Shown piece by piece: positions 5,581 to 5,996 of a stretch of DNA of 5,996 nucleotides. Origin of the DNA: Methanosphaera sp. rholeuAM130. Its GTDB lineage: Archaea > Methanobacteriota > Methanobacteria > Methanobacteriales > Methanobacteriaceae. Each line of letters starts with the position of its first letter. Positions within the stretch are counted from its first letter, which is position 1. The stretch spans positions 1 through 5,996 of the forward strand of contig MUZY01000002.1 of the NCBI GenBank assembly GCA_003266065.1, written 5' to 3'. Position numbers and translations under genes: made by a program. The notes under the pieces were generated by a model that ran no database searches, was not told the origin of the DNA, and was given only the letters and a program-made list of their open reading frames with translations.

Positions 5581-5996
5581 ATGAGTAGTGTTGCTGTATT
5601 ATTGCCGGCATATAATGAAGAGGTAGCTATAGGTAGTATGGTCATTTTGTCTTTAAGGTATGCTGATGAGGTCATAGTTATAGATGATGGTAGTACTGAT
5701 AGGACATCCCAAATATCCAAACTTGCGGGTGCAACAGTCTTGCAGCACAAGACAAACAAAGGAAAGGGTGTTGCATTTAAGACAGGCTTTGAATACGCAT
5801 CCGACTATGACATTATAGTAACAATAGATGCCGATGGACAACATAATCCTTCAGAAATACCTGATGTAATCAAACCGATAGAGGATAATCTTGCGGATAT
5901 TGTAAACGGTAGCAGATACCTAAACGGTCATGACAACAACACGCCTACATATCGAAGGGTAGGTCAAACAATTCTTGATACGGCTACAAATGTAGC
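5581..5996 (+). CDS. Family 2 glycosyltransferase, dolichol-phosphate-sugar-synthase-like (partial, 3' end outside window)
   Basis: The first 138 residues of a GT-A fold glycosyltransferase are visible and the frame is open at the window's right edge. Motifs in order: LLPAYNEE (7-14, nucleotide binding at the first strand), VIDDGSTDRT (33-42), NKGKGVAFKTGF (59-70) and the metal-binding DADGQH (83-88), followed by NGSRY (110-114). This set is typical of the DPM1/dolichol-phosphate mannose or glucose synthase branch, which loads a sugar from a nucleotide donor onto a polyprenyl phosphate at the cytoplasmic membrane face. Whether the protein carries C-terminal membrane helices, as many archaeal members do, cannot be seen. 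The start is the ATG after AAGGAG. It is divergent from the GDP-mannose-dehydratase-like gene and fits a surface-glycan neighbourhood. Family very likely; sugar and acceptor unknown. Confidence 0.9.
   Translation, partial: MSSVAVLLPAYNEEVAIGSMVILSLRYADEVIVIDDGSTDRTSQISKLAGATVLQHKTNKGKGVAFKTGFEYASDYDIIVTIDADGQHNPSEIPDVIKPIEDNLADIVNGSRYLNGHDNNTPTYRRVGQTILDTATNV

Noticed and set aside
5562..5844. Minus-strand frames of 65 and 63 codons opposite the GT2 gene
   Set aside because: Cys-rich, motif-free translations antisense to a clear GT2 N-terminus; they would also override the GT2 ribosome-binding site region.
1..5996. CRISPR array, insertion sequence, tRNA gene or replication origin
   Set aside because: No regularly spaced direct repeats, transposase motifs, cloverleaf with a CCA/T-loop pattern or origin-type repeats were seen on either strand.

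Overview
The window looks like part of a genome of an AT-rich, ATG/Shine-Dalgarno-using archaeon, most likely a methanogen of the Methanobacteriales (Methanobrevibacter or Methanosphaera type). This rests on very AT-rich spacers, TATA-like boxes about 45-55 bases upstream of starts, T-run terminators, and a gene set typical of those cell-envelope regions. It is an inference from style; no ribosomal or methanogenesis gene is present to confirm it. There are six protein genes and no RNA gene, mobile element or CRISPR array that I can support. No spacer exceeds 190 bases.

Layout. 10-789 (+): unrecognised protein with a soluble N-terminal domain, an asparagine/serine-rich linker and two C-terminal membrane helices. 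977-1810 (-): endonuclease IV (nfo), a DNA base-excision-repair enzyme with all nine metal ligands present. 1960-2901 (+): extended short-chain dehydrogenase/reductase (SDR) acting on a nucleotide sugar. 3025-4152 (-) and 4203-5429 (-): a GT4-type glycosyltransferase preceded, 50 bases upstream on the same strand, by a GDP-mannose-dehydratase/reductase-like SDR; these two probably form an operon. 5581-5996 (+): the N-terminal 138 residues of a family 2 (dolichol-phosphate-sugar-synthase-like) glycosyltransferase cut by the window edge.

From 1960 to the end, four genes (two nucleotide-sugar SDRs, a GT4 and a GT2) read as a glycan-building neighbourhood: the SDRs would make modified sugar donors, and the glycosyltransferases would add them to lipid carriers or surface glycans. 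nfo lies beside this neighbourhood but has no evident functional link to it.

Regulation and structure. The nfo/SDR divergent spacer carries a perfect 10-bp inverted repeat around a TATA-like sequence. The first SDR gene ends in a 10-bp hairpin that overlaps its stop codon and is followed by a T8 run. In all three minus-strand genes the longest open frame starts at TTG or GTG, and in each case those triplets fall on or in the ribosome-binding site; ATG starts slightly downstream are preferred. I see no convincing undescribed system. The best leads are the unusual active-site loops of the two SDRs, the promoter dyad, and the linker-tethered membrane protein.
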